A DNA stretch of 64,000 nt from GCA-002050365 sp964237235 (GTDB lineage Bacteria > Acidobacteriota > Blastocatellia > Pyrinomonadales > Pyrinomonadaceae). This document shows, one piece after another, positions 44,884-52,107 of the stretch. Numbering within the stretch: the first letter of the stretch is position 1; each line of letters opens with the position of its first letter. The notes below the pieces were generated by a model, which had not been told where the DNA came from, searched no databases, and worked only from the letters and a program-made list of their open reading frames with translations. The position numbers were made by a program, and so were the translations under genes. Location of the stretch: NCBI GenBank assembly GCA_964237235.1, contig CAXSGY010000029.1, forward strand, positions 5,172 through 69,171, read 5' to 3'.

Positions 44884-44968
44884 AAATTACGAATTTCAAA
44901 TTACGAATGACGAATCATAGATTTGCTTATTCAATTTGAAATTCGTAATTTGTAATTCGTAATTTAAA
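44884..44968. repeat. AATTACGAATT word palindrome next to the tRNA
   Basis: The spacer is built from AATTACGAAT words (about 44886, 44901) and the opposed ATTCGTAATT (about 44941, 44956). The outer words are inverted copies, so it can fold into a long imperfect hairpin. It may terminate the pilin transcript. It also forms the host side of the phage-element boundary. Confidence 0.6.
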
Positions 44969-44972
44969 GTTC

Positions 44973-45047
44973 GCCGACTTAGCTCAGCGGTAGAGCATCC
45001 GCTTCACACGCGGGAGGTCACAAGTTCAAATCTTGTAGTCGGCACCA
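44973..45047 (+). tRNA. tRNA-Val (anticodon CAC)
   Basis: The cloverleaf is complete. The acceptor stem GCCGACT pairs with AGTCGGC, the D arm is TAGCTCAGCGGTAGAGCA, the anticodon stem TCCGC/GCGGG encloses loop TTCACAC (anticodon CAC), and the T arm is ACAAG-TTCAAAT-CTTGT. Discriminator A and an encoded CCA follow (45044-45047). The integrase gene begins 20 bases downstream on the other strand, so the 3' end of this gene is the likely attachment site of the element. Confidence 0.95.
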
Positions 45048-45066
45048 ATCTTTTCAACAACTTAGC

Positions 45067-46230
45067 TCACTTTTTATCTTTCTTTTTAGTCCCCAAATCC
45101 TTTGATGGCGGAAAAATGGCGGAATGCCGGATTTTCCCGCTGCTCGCCAACCGCTCCAGACTTTCCCTTAAATATTCATTTTGAACCTGCGCGTAGATTT
45201 TCGTCGTCTTTATATCCGAGTGACCAAGTGCGGTTTGAATCGTAAATTCTCCGACATTCAAGTTCAGCATTTCGATGGCGAACGTGCGGCGCAAATCGTG
45301 AAATCGCAAGCCTTCGATTCCCGCCTCCGCGCAGGCACTCTGCCAAGCCGCGCCGGGGTCTAAAAGCGGCTGTCCTGTCCTTTTATTTATAAACAAAAAA
45401 TCTTCCGCTTCGTTGGCGAGCTTTTCCAAGATCTTCCAAACGATTGACGAGACTGGAACTTTTCTCGACGGCGACCGCTTCGATTTGCCGATTGTTGCGC
45501 TTTGCCTCGAATCGTCGAGCGAGATTTTTCGCAAACCGAGTATTTGACCGCGCCGCCAACCGGTTAAAATGGCGATCATCACGATTGCCAGCAGCTGCTC
45601 ATTATCCTGCAAAACGGCAAAGAGCTTTTCCTTTTCCGCAGGAGTTAAAAATCTTTCGCGCGGCTCGGCTTCGGCGAGGTTCGGCACAAACCGTTTCGGA
45701 TTGTCGGCGATCTTTTTATTCTGCACGGCGAGGCTTAAAATTTTCGAGAGCGTCGTTAATTCCTTATTGACGGTTGAAGCCGAAACTTTCGACAAATCGC
45801 AGACGTGCTTTTTCCCGTTCCGGCATTTCTGACAGCGAACGCTTTCGCTCGACCGCGCAGTTTTGAATTTTTCGATCAATTCGGGCGTGACGGCTTTCAA
45901 GCGATAATCGCCGAAAAATCCGACGAGCCGGTTGGTCTCGAAAACTTTATTTTTATAATTGACGTTGTTGTTTTTCGCATAAGGTAAATAGATCTGGGCG
46001 ACGAAATCCTTGAAGTTCGTCGTATCGGCAAAAACGGTCTCGGTTCCGCCTTTAATTGATTTGCGATAATCGCGCTCGAAGTCTTCGGCTTCCTTTTTAT
46101 TCTGCGCGTCGGAAATGCTTTTCTTGTATGTTTTTCCGTCGAGAAAAAATTCGCAGCACCATTTCGCCGCTTTGTATTTCGGATGCGACGATTTGATTCT
46201 CAATCCTTTATATCTCTTGAAAACAGACAT
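45067..46230 (-). CDS. int: Tyrosine-family integrase
   Basis: The 387-residue protein has an N-terminal arm, a core-binding domain, and a catalytic domain with R226 (TGWRRGQILGL), H311-x2-R314 (RFHDLRRT), H337 (LGHSDI) and Y346 (KIYAQV). It should recombine the element with the tRNA-Val attachment site. An unusual C133-x2-C136...C144 cluster in the core-binding domain (RCQKCRNGKKHVCDL) could bind a metal. I start at the ATG at 46230, not at the TTG before it. The gene points to the tRNA, the common layout at tRNA-integrated phages. Confidence 0.93.
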   Translation of the reverse strand: MSVFKRYKGLRIKSSHPKYKAAKWCCEFFLDGKTYKKSISDAQNKKEAEDFERDYRKSIKGGTETVFADTTNFKDFVAQIYLPYAKNNNVNYKNKVFETNRLVGFFGDYRLKAVTPELIEKFKTARSSESVRCQKCRNGKKHVCDLSKVSASTVNKELTTLSKILSLAVQNKKIADNPKRFVPNLAEAEPRERFLTPAEKEKLFAVLQDNEQLLAIVMIAILTGWRRGQILGLRKISLDDSRQSATIGKSKRSPSRKVPVSSIVWKILEKLANEAEDFLFINKRTGQPLLDPGAAWQSACAEAGIEGLRFHDLRRTFAIEMLNLNVGEFTIQTALGHSDIKTTKIYAQVQNEYLRESLERLASSGKIRHSAIFPPSKDLGTKKKDKK

Positions 46231-46284
46231 CAATTTTATTTGTTGAAAGTCAGAAATTAATATAATCGGCGCGCTTAAAAATTG

Positions 46285-47199
46285 CTAATTTTTAGATTTC
46301 CCTTTACCGATCTTTTGTTCTTTTTTGCTTTGATAAGTTTTTTTTCTTTGGAAATTTCTCTCCTCACGCCTTTCAGGATTGGCGCGAAGCTGTCGCTGAT
46401 AATATTTATTCGAACATTTTTTAGAGCAAAATTTAGCGTTTAGACGATAAGCCCAAAAAGCATTTGAACAGGCGAGGCATTTTTTAAACCTTCTAAAATC
46501 AGTCTCTTCAATAATGTCTGAAAATCTACCGACGGATATATTCCCCTTATGATTTTCATTCATCTTTAGAGAAACGAAGCCGGTCGTAATTTCAAAAAGT
46601 TCTTTGCTTAACCTATCGGCTTTTTCTTTCCATTGCCGGTCAAACAAATTAATTGCAAGAGAGGACATCTTATCAGGCGACAGATGTTGGCGCAGTCTTT
46701 CCTGCCCGTAATAAAGATGAAAATCGCCGGTAATATTTGTATACAGATCCGTTGATGTTTCATACAAAAAATTAGGAAGTGATCCTCTTTTATCTTCGAG
46801 CATTTTTAAGCATTCTAATTTTTTCTGCTGGACTTCTTGATACATTTCAGTAATTTCAACAAATACTATAATAAATCTACGAATTTCCTTGAATTCGTGA
46901 AAAGCGGATTGCCACCAAGTTCCCCTTTTTGCCAAGAATGCCAAGTATCTAAAAAGTTTCGGGTATTGTCGTAGATTGTGTTTCTCTGACCAGTTTGAAA
47001 CAAAATATAGATACGGATTCTCAAATTCTTCTTCGGTGAATTTTAAATCATACGCATAAAAATCTATCTCAGCACTATTTGGGACAAGGTTGGACAGCTT
47101 GATAAATCTCCGCAGCTCTCTGGGCGGTTTATTGTTTGTTTCGGCAACTTTACCAATTTCGTCGCCTCCAGTATTTGAAATTTCACTCTTTTTTCGCAT
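46285..47199 (-). CDS. Protein with CGNR-like C-terminal zinc finger
   Basis: The 304-residue protein ends in a Cys cluster (CLACSNAFWAYRLNAKFCSK, then KCSNKYYQRQ) with the spacing of the CGNR zinc finger of ABATE-type regulators, followed by a basic tail. The N-terminal 240 residues are not recognised. The gene is clearly richer in A/T than its neighbours, which suggests separate acquisition. It lies between the integrase and the divergent control region, the position where phage repressors or cargo genes often sit. A DNA-binding regulatory role is plausible but unproven. Confidence 0.65.
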   Translation of the reverse strand: MRKKSEISNTGGDEIGKVAETNNKPPRELRRFIKLSNLVPNSAEIDFYAYDLKFTEEEFENPYLYFVSNWSEKHNLRQYPKLFRYLAFLAKRGTWWQSAFHEFKEIRRFIIVFVEITEMYQEVQQKKLECLKMLEDKRGSLPNFLYETSTDLYTNITGDFHLYYGQERLRQHLSPDKMSSLAINLFDRQWKEKADRLSKELFEITTGFVSLKMNENHKGNISVGRFSDIIEETDFRRFKKCLACSNAFWAYRLNAKFCSKKCSNKYYQRQLRANPERREERNFQRKKTYQSKKEQKIGKGKSKN

Positions 47200-47345
47200 A
47201 AGTATTTTATAGTTCCAATTGTGTTAAAGAAATAACGAATTAGAATTCAAAGATTGCTTGTATTACTAGCTATGACTAAGTATCATAAGCCCATCAAGAA
47301 CACAATGCTAGTTAAATGAATCACTTATGCAAAAGGAGAAATATT
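47200..47345. promoter_or_regulatory. Divergent control region of the element
   Basis: This A/T-rich 146-base spacer lies between the leftward zinc-finger gene and the rightward excisionase-like gene. TTACTAGC (about 47262) and GCTAGTTA (about 47308) form an imperfect 8-base inverted repeat with one mismatch, a candidate operator. TTGCTT followed by TATGAC could be a promoter for the rightward genes. No experimentally known operator is recognised. Confidence 0.35.
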
Positions 47346-47546
47346 ATGGATTTAGACATAGCGCAGACGCGAGAAAAATTGGCTTATTCGGTCGAAGAAG
47401 TAAGCGAGGCTACCACTCTTTCCAAGTCCTACGTGCGGAACGAGATTGCTGCCGGAAATTTGAAAGTTAAGCGATTTGGGCGGCGTGTGCTGATCTTAAA
47501 TCGGGATTTAAAAAATTACCTGAACGAGAAAGAAGGAGAAAAATAA
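47346..47546 (+). CDS. Excisionase-type helix-turn-helix protein
   Basis: The 66-residue protein begins at an ATG with an AAAAGGAG ribosome-binding site. It has the helix-turn-helix pattern of the HTH_17/excisionase family: LAYSVEEVSEATTLSKSYVR, NEIAAGNLKVKRFGRRVL, then a helix. It could direct excision with the integrase or regulate early genes. The next gene overlaps its stop by one base (TAATG). Confidence 0.85.
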   Translation: MDLDIAQTREKLAYSVEEVSEATTLSKSYVRNEIAAGNLKVKRFGRRVLILNRDLKNYLNEKEGEK

Positions 47547-47800
47547 TGACACAAAATAACAGAGCCGACGCGCTAACGTCGGCTTCAAACCGAAAACAAA
47601 ATTCATTCGCGGGCGGCAAAGCTGTGCCGACGATCTACTCGCTCTGTCACCAACGAAAAATTCCTCATTTCAAACAGGGCAAAGACCTCTATTTCCGACG
47701 CTCTGAACTTTTAAAGTTTATCAGCGACGGAAAGCGCAAAACACACAGCGAACTCGCTCTGGAAGCCGAAACTTTTTCTCCCGAAAAATCCCGACAATAA
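47546..47800 (+). CDS. Second small excisionase-like protein
   Basis: The 84-residue protein has the second half of an HTH_17 domain (PTIYSLCHQRKIPHFKQGKD, then LYFRRSELLKFI). The usual first helix is replaced by a Gly/Ala/Lys stretch (NSFAGGKAVP). It follows the first HTH gene with a one-base overlap, so they are co-translated. An internal hairpin (47564-47570 with 47577-47583) lies 18 bases after its start. Confidence 0.7.
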   Translation: MTQNNRADALTSASNRKQNSFAGGKAVPTIYSLCHQRKIPHFKQGKDLYFRRSELLKFISDGKRKTHSELALEAETFSPEKSRQ

Positions 47801-47866
47801 AATATTAACCGTAGCGACCCGACGGTCGTGAATCTCCGGCGTGTGCCGAAAATTAGAGGAGTATAT

Positions 47867-48142
47867 ATGCACAATAAAAGAGCCGGTGCTATGAACACCG
47901 GCGTATATCCAAACTATTTTGCGGGCAGCAAAAATAAAAGTTTCGACGTTTCTTATTATAATCAGCCTGCTCGCCTCGGTCAATCTTTCGCCTGCCGAAA
48001 ATGCGGCTCGGATTATCATAAATTCGCTGTTGATGGATTCTGTCAAAATTGCCAACAGCGCGTCGAGTTCATCGTGCGCGAATTCCCGGCGACAGCCAAC
48101 GCCGCCAGAAATAAAAACGAAAAGGCGGAGGTGCGAGTATGA
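47867..48142 (+). CDS. Small zinc-ribbon protein
   Basis: The 91-residue protein begins at an ATG with a GAGGAG ribosome-binding site. The zinc ribbon is CRKCGSDYHKFAVDGFCQNC at about residues 43-62. The N-terminal part (KRAGAMNTGVYPNYFAG) is encoded by one of the hairpins. Its stop overlaps the next start by four bases (ATGA). Its position in front of replication-type genes fits a small DNA- or RNA-binding accessory protein; no specific function is known. Confidence 0.75.
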   Translation: MHNKRAGAMNTGVYPNYFAGSKNKSFDVSYYNQPARLGQSFACRKCGSDYHKFAVDGFCQNCQQRVEFIVREFPATANAARNKNEKAEVRV

Positions 48143-48813
48143 TTCAGACCGCAACTCAAACCCCGAAAATTATTTACAGCGCGCCGTCGTTCAAACCGAC
48201 GGCGCGCATCGCCGCGCCACCGCAAATTGACGCGGAAACCAGACATCGAATTTACGACCGACTGCTCGATCTGCTTGCCGGTCTGCAAATTCGGTCGAAG
48301 AAAACCGGCGCGCCGTTGCCGTTCATTTTGCACCCGCTAACCAAGTCCGCGCTCATCTCCGAACACGGATTTACAACGACAGAAATTAACGAACAGGAAC
48401 AGGAAATTGTCCGTGACGCAGAATACTTCCGAGATTATGAAGTCGAGCGCGACGTTCCGGTAGCACTTCATCACGCATTTGAGGAAACTGACGAAACGAA
48501 TTCCATCTTTGATGATCGCATTGTCGGATTGCCCGGTCTGACATTGAACGCTCTGACTTGTGTCGAACTGCAGAAGGAATTCGGTCGAAAGATGCTGCTT
48601 CGGTGCGACGGATTTGTCGAAGTGCGTGCCGCTGACGGGCGCGGATTTATTCATCGTGCCGTGCGGCTCGACGTTAGCGGCTCGATAATCAGAAATGGTT
48701 TTCTCGTGCCGATTCACCGGGGCGGTTTGATTGCCGAACTAAAAGTTTTTCGGCATCCGCACGATAGGCGACCGTTCAAACTCAAATCAAGAATCACGGA
48801 GGAAAATCAATGA
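48139..48813 (+). CDS. Unknown protein, possibly primase-associated
   Basis: The 224-residue protein has a helical middle (ISEHGFTTTEINEQEQEIV) and a beta-rich C terminus (RNGFLVPIHRGGLIAELKVF, then RHPHDRRPFKLKSR). The latter vaguely recalls the segment before the Toprim domain of phage primases, but no Toprim acidic motif is present. It overlaps by four bases with both neighbours, so it is translationally coupled to the zinc-ribbon gene and the DUF3987 gene. I treat it as an unrecognised replication-module protein. Confidence 0.65.
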   Translation: MIQTATQTPKIIYSAPSFKPTARIAAPPQIDAETRHRIYDRLLDLLAGLQIRSKKTGAPLPFILHPLTKSALISEHGFTTTEINEQEQEIVRDAEYFRDYEVERDVPVALHHAFEETDETNSIFDDRIVGLPGLTLNALTCVELQKEFGRKMLLRCDGFVEVRAADGRGFIHRAVRLDVSGSIIRNGFLVPIHRGGLIAELKVFRHPHDRRPFKLKSRITEENQ

Positions 48814-50390
48814 CAGCCAATCCTGTTCTTATTCAAACACTTGAGCAATCGAGGAACGGTAGAGCGAAAAAGTCTTCGGTTGTCGTTACCGCGCTTCCGT
48901 CCGCCGGAGAAATAAAGTTTACCGCCGCGCCCGTTCCTTTGCCGGAACGGGCGCAAGCCGCGCCGTCGCTTGACGAACGACTTTTGCCTGAATCGTGGCG
49001 CGAATGGCTTTCCGACATCGCCGACCGTCTGCAATGTCCGCTCGAATTTCCGACTGTTGCGGCGATGGTTGCGGCATCTGCTTTGATCGGCAACAAAGTG
49101 AGAATTCGCCCGAAGAAAATGGATGTCTGGCAGGTTACGCCAAATTTGTGGGGCGGGGTCGTCGGCGTGCCGAGTCTGCTGAAAAGCCCGGCAGTTCGAG
49201 AGGGAATGTTTTTCTTTCGGGAAATCGAAAACGAAGAACGCGGCATCTTTGAGCGCGAGATAAAAGATGCCGCGTTTGAAAAGGAATTTGCTGAAGCAAA
49301 GCAAGCCGATTTAAAGAAAGAAATGCGCGGCAAAAATGCGGACAAAAGCAGCCTGCGCGCAAAATACGAATCGCTTCAAATCGAAGAGCCGAAAGAGAGG
49401 CGACTCTCGACTTCCGACGCGACGGTCGAAAAGCTCGGTGAGTTACTCAATGAAAACGAAAACGGCATCCTGCAAATCCGGGACGAACTGACCGGCTGGT
49501 TTCGCGGACTCGAGCGAGCGGGACGCGAAGGAGACCGCGCTTTTTACCTCGAATGCTGGGACGGCGGCGAAACGACGAAAATTGACCGCATCGCCCGCGG
49601 CTCGCTGACGGTCAAAAATTTAACGCTTTCCATTTTAGGCACGATTCAACCGGCGATGCTCGAACCGTATTTGCGCGGCGCGCTCGAAGGTTCCGGCGAC
49701 GACGGCTTGATTCAGCGTTTTCAGATGCTCGTTTATCCAAACAAACCGACCGCATATACTTTCACCGACCGCTTGCCGAAAGGGCGCGAGACGGCACGAG
49801 AAAGTTTTCGCGGATTGTTTAAGTTGGACCCGAATGAAGTCGGCGCGAAACAGTTAGCCGAAGAGTTCGGCGGCGGGTTTTTCGTGCAGTTCGACGCGGA
49901 AGCGCAAATCTTCTTTCAGGACTGGCTGACCGCACTGGAAACGGAATTGCGCTCGGGCGTTTACGAAACTTCGGCGTTTGAATCGCACATTGCCAAATAC
50001 CGCAGCCTGATGCCATCGCTCGCTTTAATTTTTCATCTACTCGACAGCGTGAGCGGTGGTCAAAAAACTGACGTTAGTTTAGAGAACGCGCAACGCGCCG
50101 CAGCTTGGTGTGCGTTTCTCCAATCACACGCCGAAAGAATTTACCAACTCGGCGAATTATCGGAATTTGATGTCGCCCGCGAAATTTTGAAAAAGGTTGA
50201 AACGAAGGGCTTGTCAGATGAATTTACGGCGCGGGACATTTACGGCAAACACTGGGCGAAGCTCTCGAAACCGAAGGATGTGCAAAACGGGTTGGAAATT
50301 TTGACCGAATATGGATATTTGCAAGCGGTTACGGTCAACGACGGACACCGACCGAAAACGGTATATTACATTCACCCGGAGCTGAAATGA
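48810..50390 (+). CDS. DUF3987 family phage replication protein (helicase/primase-like)
   Basis: The 526-residue protein has a P-loop variant of the DUF3987 family, GVPSLLKSP (119-127), and the motif GILQIRDELTGWFRGL (219-234) followed by FYLECWDGGE. DUF3987 proteins are P-loop ATPases common in phages and plasmids, and are considered helicase-like replication factors, often next to primase genes. A C-terminal winged-helix-like part (DEFTARDIYGKHWAKL) is present. Four-base overlaps with both neighbours indicate a translationally coupled unit. Confidence 0.85.
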   Translation: MTANPVLIQTLEQSRNGRAKKSSVVVTALPSAGEIKFTAAPVPLPERAQAAPSLDERLLPESWREWLSDIADRLQCPLEFPTVAAMVAASALIGNKVRIRPKKMDVWQVTPNLWGGVVGVPSLLKSPAVREGMFFFREIENEERGIFEREIKDAAFEKEFAEAKQADLKKEMRGKNADKSSLRAKYESLQIEEPKERRLSTSDATVEKLGELLNENENGILQIRDELTGWFRGLERAGREGDRAFYLECWDGGETTKIDRIARGSLTVKNLTLSILGTIQPAMLEPYLRGALEGSGDDGLIQRFQMLVYPNKPTAYTFTDRLPKGRETARESFRGLFKLDPNEVGAKQLAEEFGGGFFVQFDAEAQIFFQDWLTALETELRSGVYETSAFESHIAKYRSLMPSLALIFHLLDSVSGGQKTDVSLENAQRAAAWCAFLQSHAERIYQLGELSEFDVAREILKKVETKGLSDEFTARDIYGKHWAKLSKPKDVQNGLEILTEYGYLQAVTVNDGHRPKTVYYIHPELK

Positions 50391-50890
50391 AAAATTATTA
50401 CACTGAGTTTCTACAAAAAACGAATTTTTCAAATACGCCGGGTAAGGCAGTATCAAAAGTATCAAAAGATCAGATTACGACCCAAAAAAAGACTTCTGAT
50501 ACTTTTGATACTACTCTACTCGGCGAAAATGAAAAATATCTAAATCAGGCACTGACAAAAGCTGACGAAACTAAAACGCCCGGCTCGGAAAGTTTAATCG
50601 CGTGGTTAAACCGAATGATTTCTGCCGGCGTGTCGTTTGAAGTTTCGATTGATAATTTTGAAATCCGCGGCAATCACAATGCAGCCGAGGCAGAATTTTT
50701 AACCATCAACAAAACTGCCGTTCTCTGCACTTTGCAGCAGGCACTTCTGGCGAAATATTTATTCGCGGCAAAGCCAAAACTTTTGAAAGAGTTTATCGCC
50801 AGAATCAACGAGCGCGACGCGCGTTTTGAAGCCGTCTGCGAAATTACTCAAAAGTGGTTCGCGCGACTGCTCGAAACGATGGCGAACTAA
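50387..50890 (+). CDS. Element protein with embedded inverted DNA repeat
   Basis: The 167-residue protein is not recognised. Residues ~20-45 contain the repeated words VSKVSK and SDTFDT, which come from a DNA repeat of GTATCAAAA units. The remainder is helical (LIAWLNRMISAGVSFEVSID, AVLCTLQQALLAKYLFAA). It overlaps the DUF3987 gene by four bases. It could be a replication accessory protein; the repeat may serve as an origin or regulatory site. Confidence 0.65.
   Translation: MKNYYTEFLQKTNFSNTPGKAVSKVSKDQITTQKKTSDTFDTTLLGENEKYLNQALTKADETKTPGSESLIAWLNRMISAGVSFEVSIDNFEIRGNHNAAEAEFLTINKTAVLCTLQQALLAKYLFAAKPKLLKEFIARINERDARFEAVCEITQKWFARLLETMAN
50450..50511. repeat. 15-bp perfect inverted repeat inside a coding sequence
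   Basis: GTATCAAAAGTATCA (50450-50464) is perfectly inverted at 50497-50511. Each arm holds two GTATCA words nine bases apart. It lies ~65 bases into the gene at 50387. The pattern resembles iterons of phage or plasmid origins; no other copy of this length was seen in the window. Confidence 0.65.
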
Positions 50891-50930
50891 AAGACCGAAT
50901 TCGATTTGATAAATCAAAGTTTATAAATTT

Positions 50931-51326
50931 ATGAAAACAGCAGAATTTAATCGAGATTACACACTCGACACAAAAGCCAAAACCGGCATTAAGGCGATGC
51001 CGAAGAACGCGCCCGTCGAACCGGAAATCTTGACCGCTGACGGCACGGTTTACGATCCGTCGGCGACTTATCATTTCTTCGACGATGCGAGCCGCGAAGT
51101 CAGATCGTCCACCGGCTTTCGTCGGACCGGCGAATATCTTTGCGCGTTCGGTTTGAAAATTGCTTCCGTCGCCGCGCTGCAGACGAACCGCGATGCCGCG
51201 CTCGCCGACGCGCAATCATTTTTCAAATCGGAAATTGAGAATCTCAATAAACGAATCGCCGATTTGGAACTCGAAAAATCGCCCGGCGCGCGCAGTTTGA
51301 AATCGTTTTTAATGGCGAAGGAATAA
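50931..51326 (+). CDS. Small element protein with C-terminal coiled coil
   Basis: The 131-residue protein has a beta-rich centre (ILTADGTVYDPSATYHFFDD) and a C-terminal coiled coil (KSEIENLNKRIADLELEK). No family is recognised. It lies between the replication genes and the terminase pair. Confidence 0.65.
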   Translation: MKTAEFNRDYTLDTKAKTGIKAMPKNAPVEPEILTADGTVYDPSATYHFFDDASREVRSSTGFRRTGEYLCAFGLKIASVAALQTNRDAALADAQSFFKSEIENLNKRIADLELEKSPGARSLKSFLMAKE

Positions 51327-51332
51327 TTTATT

Positions 51333-52103
51333 ATGAGTAAAAGCAAACAACCGATCCAACCGAACGCGAAGAAATCGACCGGGCGCAAATGCTCGGTTTG
51401 TTCTGACAAACGAGTCAAAGAGATAAATTCCGCCATTAACAGACCTGTGTCATTTCGCGTCATTTCGCGTCAATTTCTGGGCGATGAAAAACATCACGAT
51501 TCAGTCCAAAGACACGCCAATAATTGTTTGAAACTTGAAATTCAAGCTCTGGTCAAGGAAAAAAAAATTGAGAACGCGATTGATCATTACGAGGAAATCC
51601 GTGAGCAATTACGATTTGCAAAAAAACTCAGAATCGCCGCGGAAGATTATTTGACCGATCCTGAAACCGGACAGATTACCTTGATGGCGCACGCCGCTGA
51701 AATAGAGGTAATTTATTTCAATCTGCACAATGCGATTAAGAACGGCGGCAATAAAAAAGAGAAAGCCAAACTCCAAGATTTGCTCGACTGGATCGCTACT
51801 TCTCGTCCTCAGATCGAACCGCAAACGAGCGTTCTGAAGCAAACTGATGCGCGCTCCTTCGCCCTCGACGCGATCAGGGCAACCGATCTTGTGCTGGATA
51901 AGGTCGCCAAAGTGCGCGGACTTTACCAGGAAAATAGAATAAATGAAAGCGACGAACTCGGATTATTGAAAAAACAAATCGAGCGAGTCGCCGCCGATCA
52001 GGGAACCGATTACCAGACCGAACTGACCATCTTTCTCCGGGAATATGCCGACAAAATCAAACCCGATTTGAGAGTTAAACTTTCGAGCGAATTGGTTCAA
52101 TAA
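51333..52103 (+). CDS. Zinc-HTH protein, probable terminase small subunit
   Basis: The 256-residue protein begins with a compact zinc-binding helix-turn-helix domain: C-x2-C (CSVCSDKRVKEINSAIN), HTH helices, and H-x3-C (DSVQRHANNC). This pattern is frequent in phage-encoded DNA-binding proteins. The rest is helical with charged coiled-coil stretches. Position directly before the large terminase, with a four-base gap, supports a small-subunit role that would recognise packaging DNA. A 10-base tandem duplication (51450-51469) encodes part of the recognition region. Confidence 0.7.
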   Translation: MSKSKQPIQPNAKKSTGRKCSVCSDKRVKEINSAINRPVSFRVISRQFLGDEKHHDSVQRHANNCLKLEIQALVKEKKIENAIDHYEEIREQLRFAKKLRIAAEDYLTDPETGQITLMAHAAEIEVIYFNLHNAIKNGGNKKEKAKLQDLLDWIATSRPQIEPQTSVLKQTDARSFALDAIRATDLVLDKVAKVRGLYQENRINESDELGLLKKQIERVAADQGTDYQTELTIFLREYADKIKPDLRVKLSSELVQ

Positions 52104-52107
52104 ATTT

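Larger units (their letters stand above)
47564..48954 (+). repeat. Four GC-rich hairpins inside 5' ends of consecutive genes
   Basis: Perfect inverted repeats lie near the starts of four successive genes: 47564-47570/47577-47583 (7 bp), 47882-47888/47896-47902 (7 bp), 48179-48189/48197-48207 (11 bp) and 48927-48937/48944-48954 (11 bp). Loops are six or seven bases. Each is within coding sequence, 15 to 117 bases after the start codon. They may act on translation or mRNA stability. Confidence 0.7.

Noticed and set aside
48927..48954. Rho-independent terminator
   Set aside because: The hairpin is inside the DUF3987 coding sequence and has no T-run.
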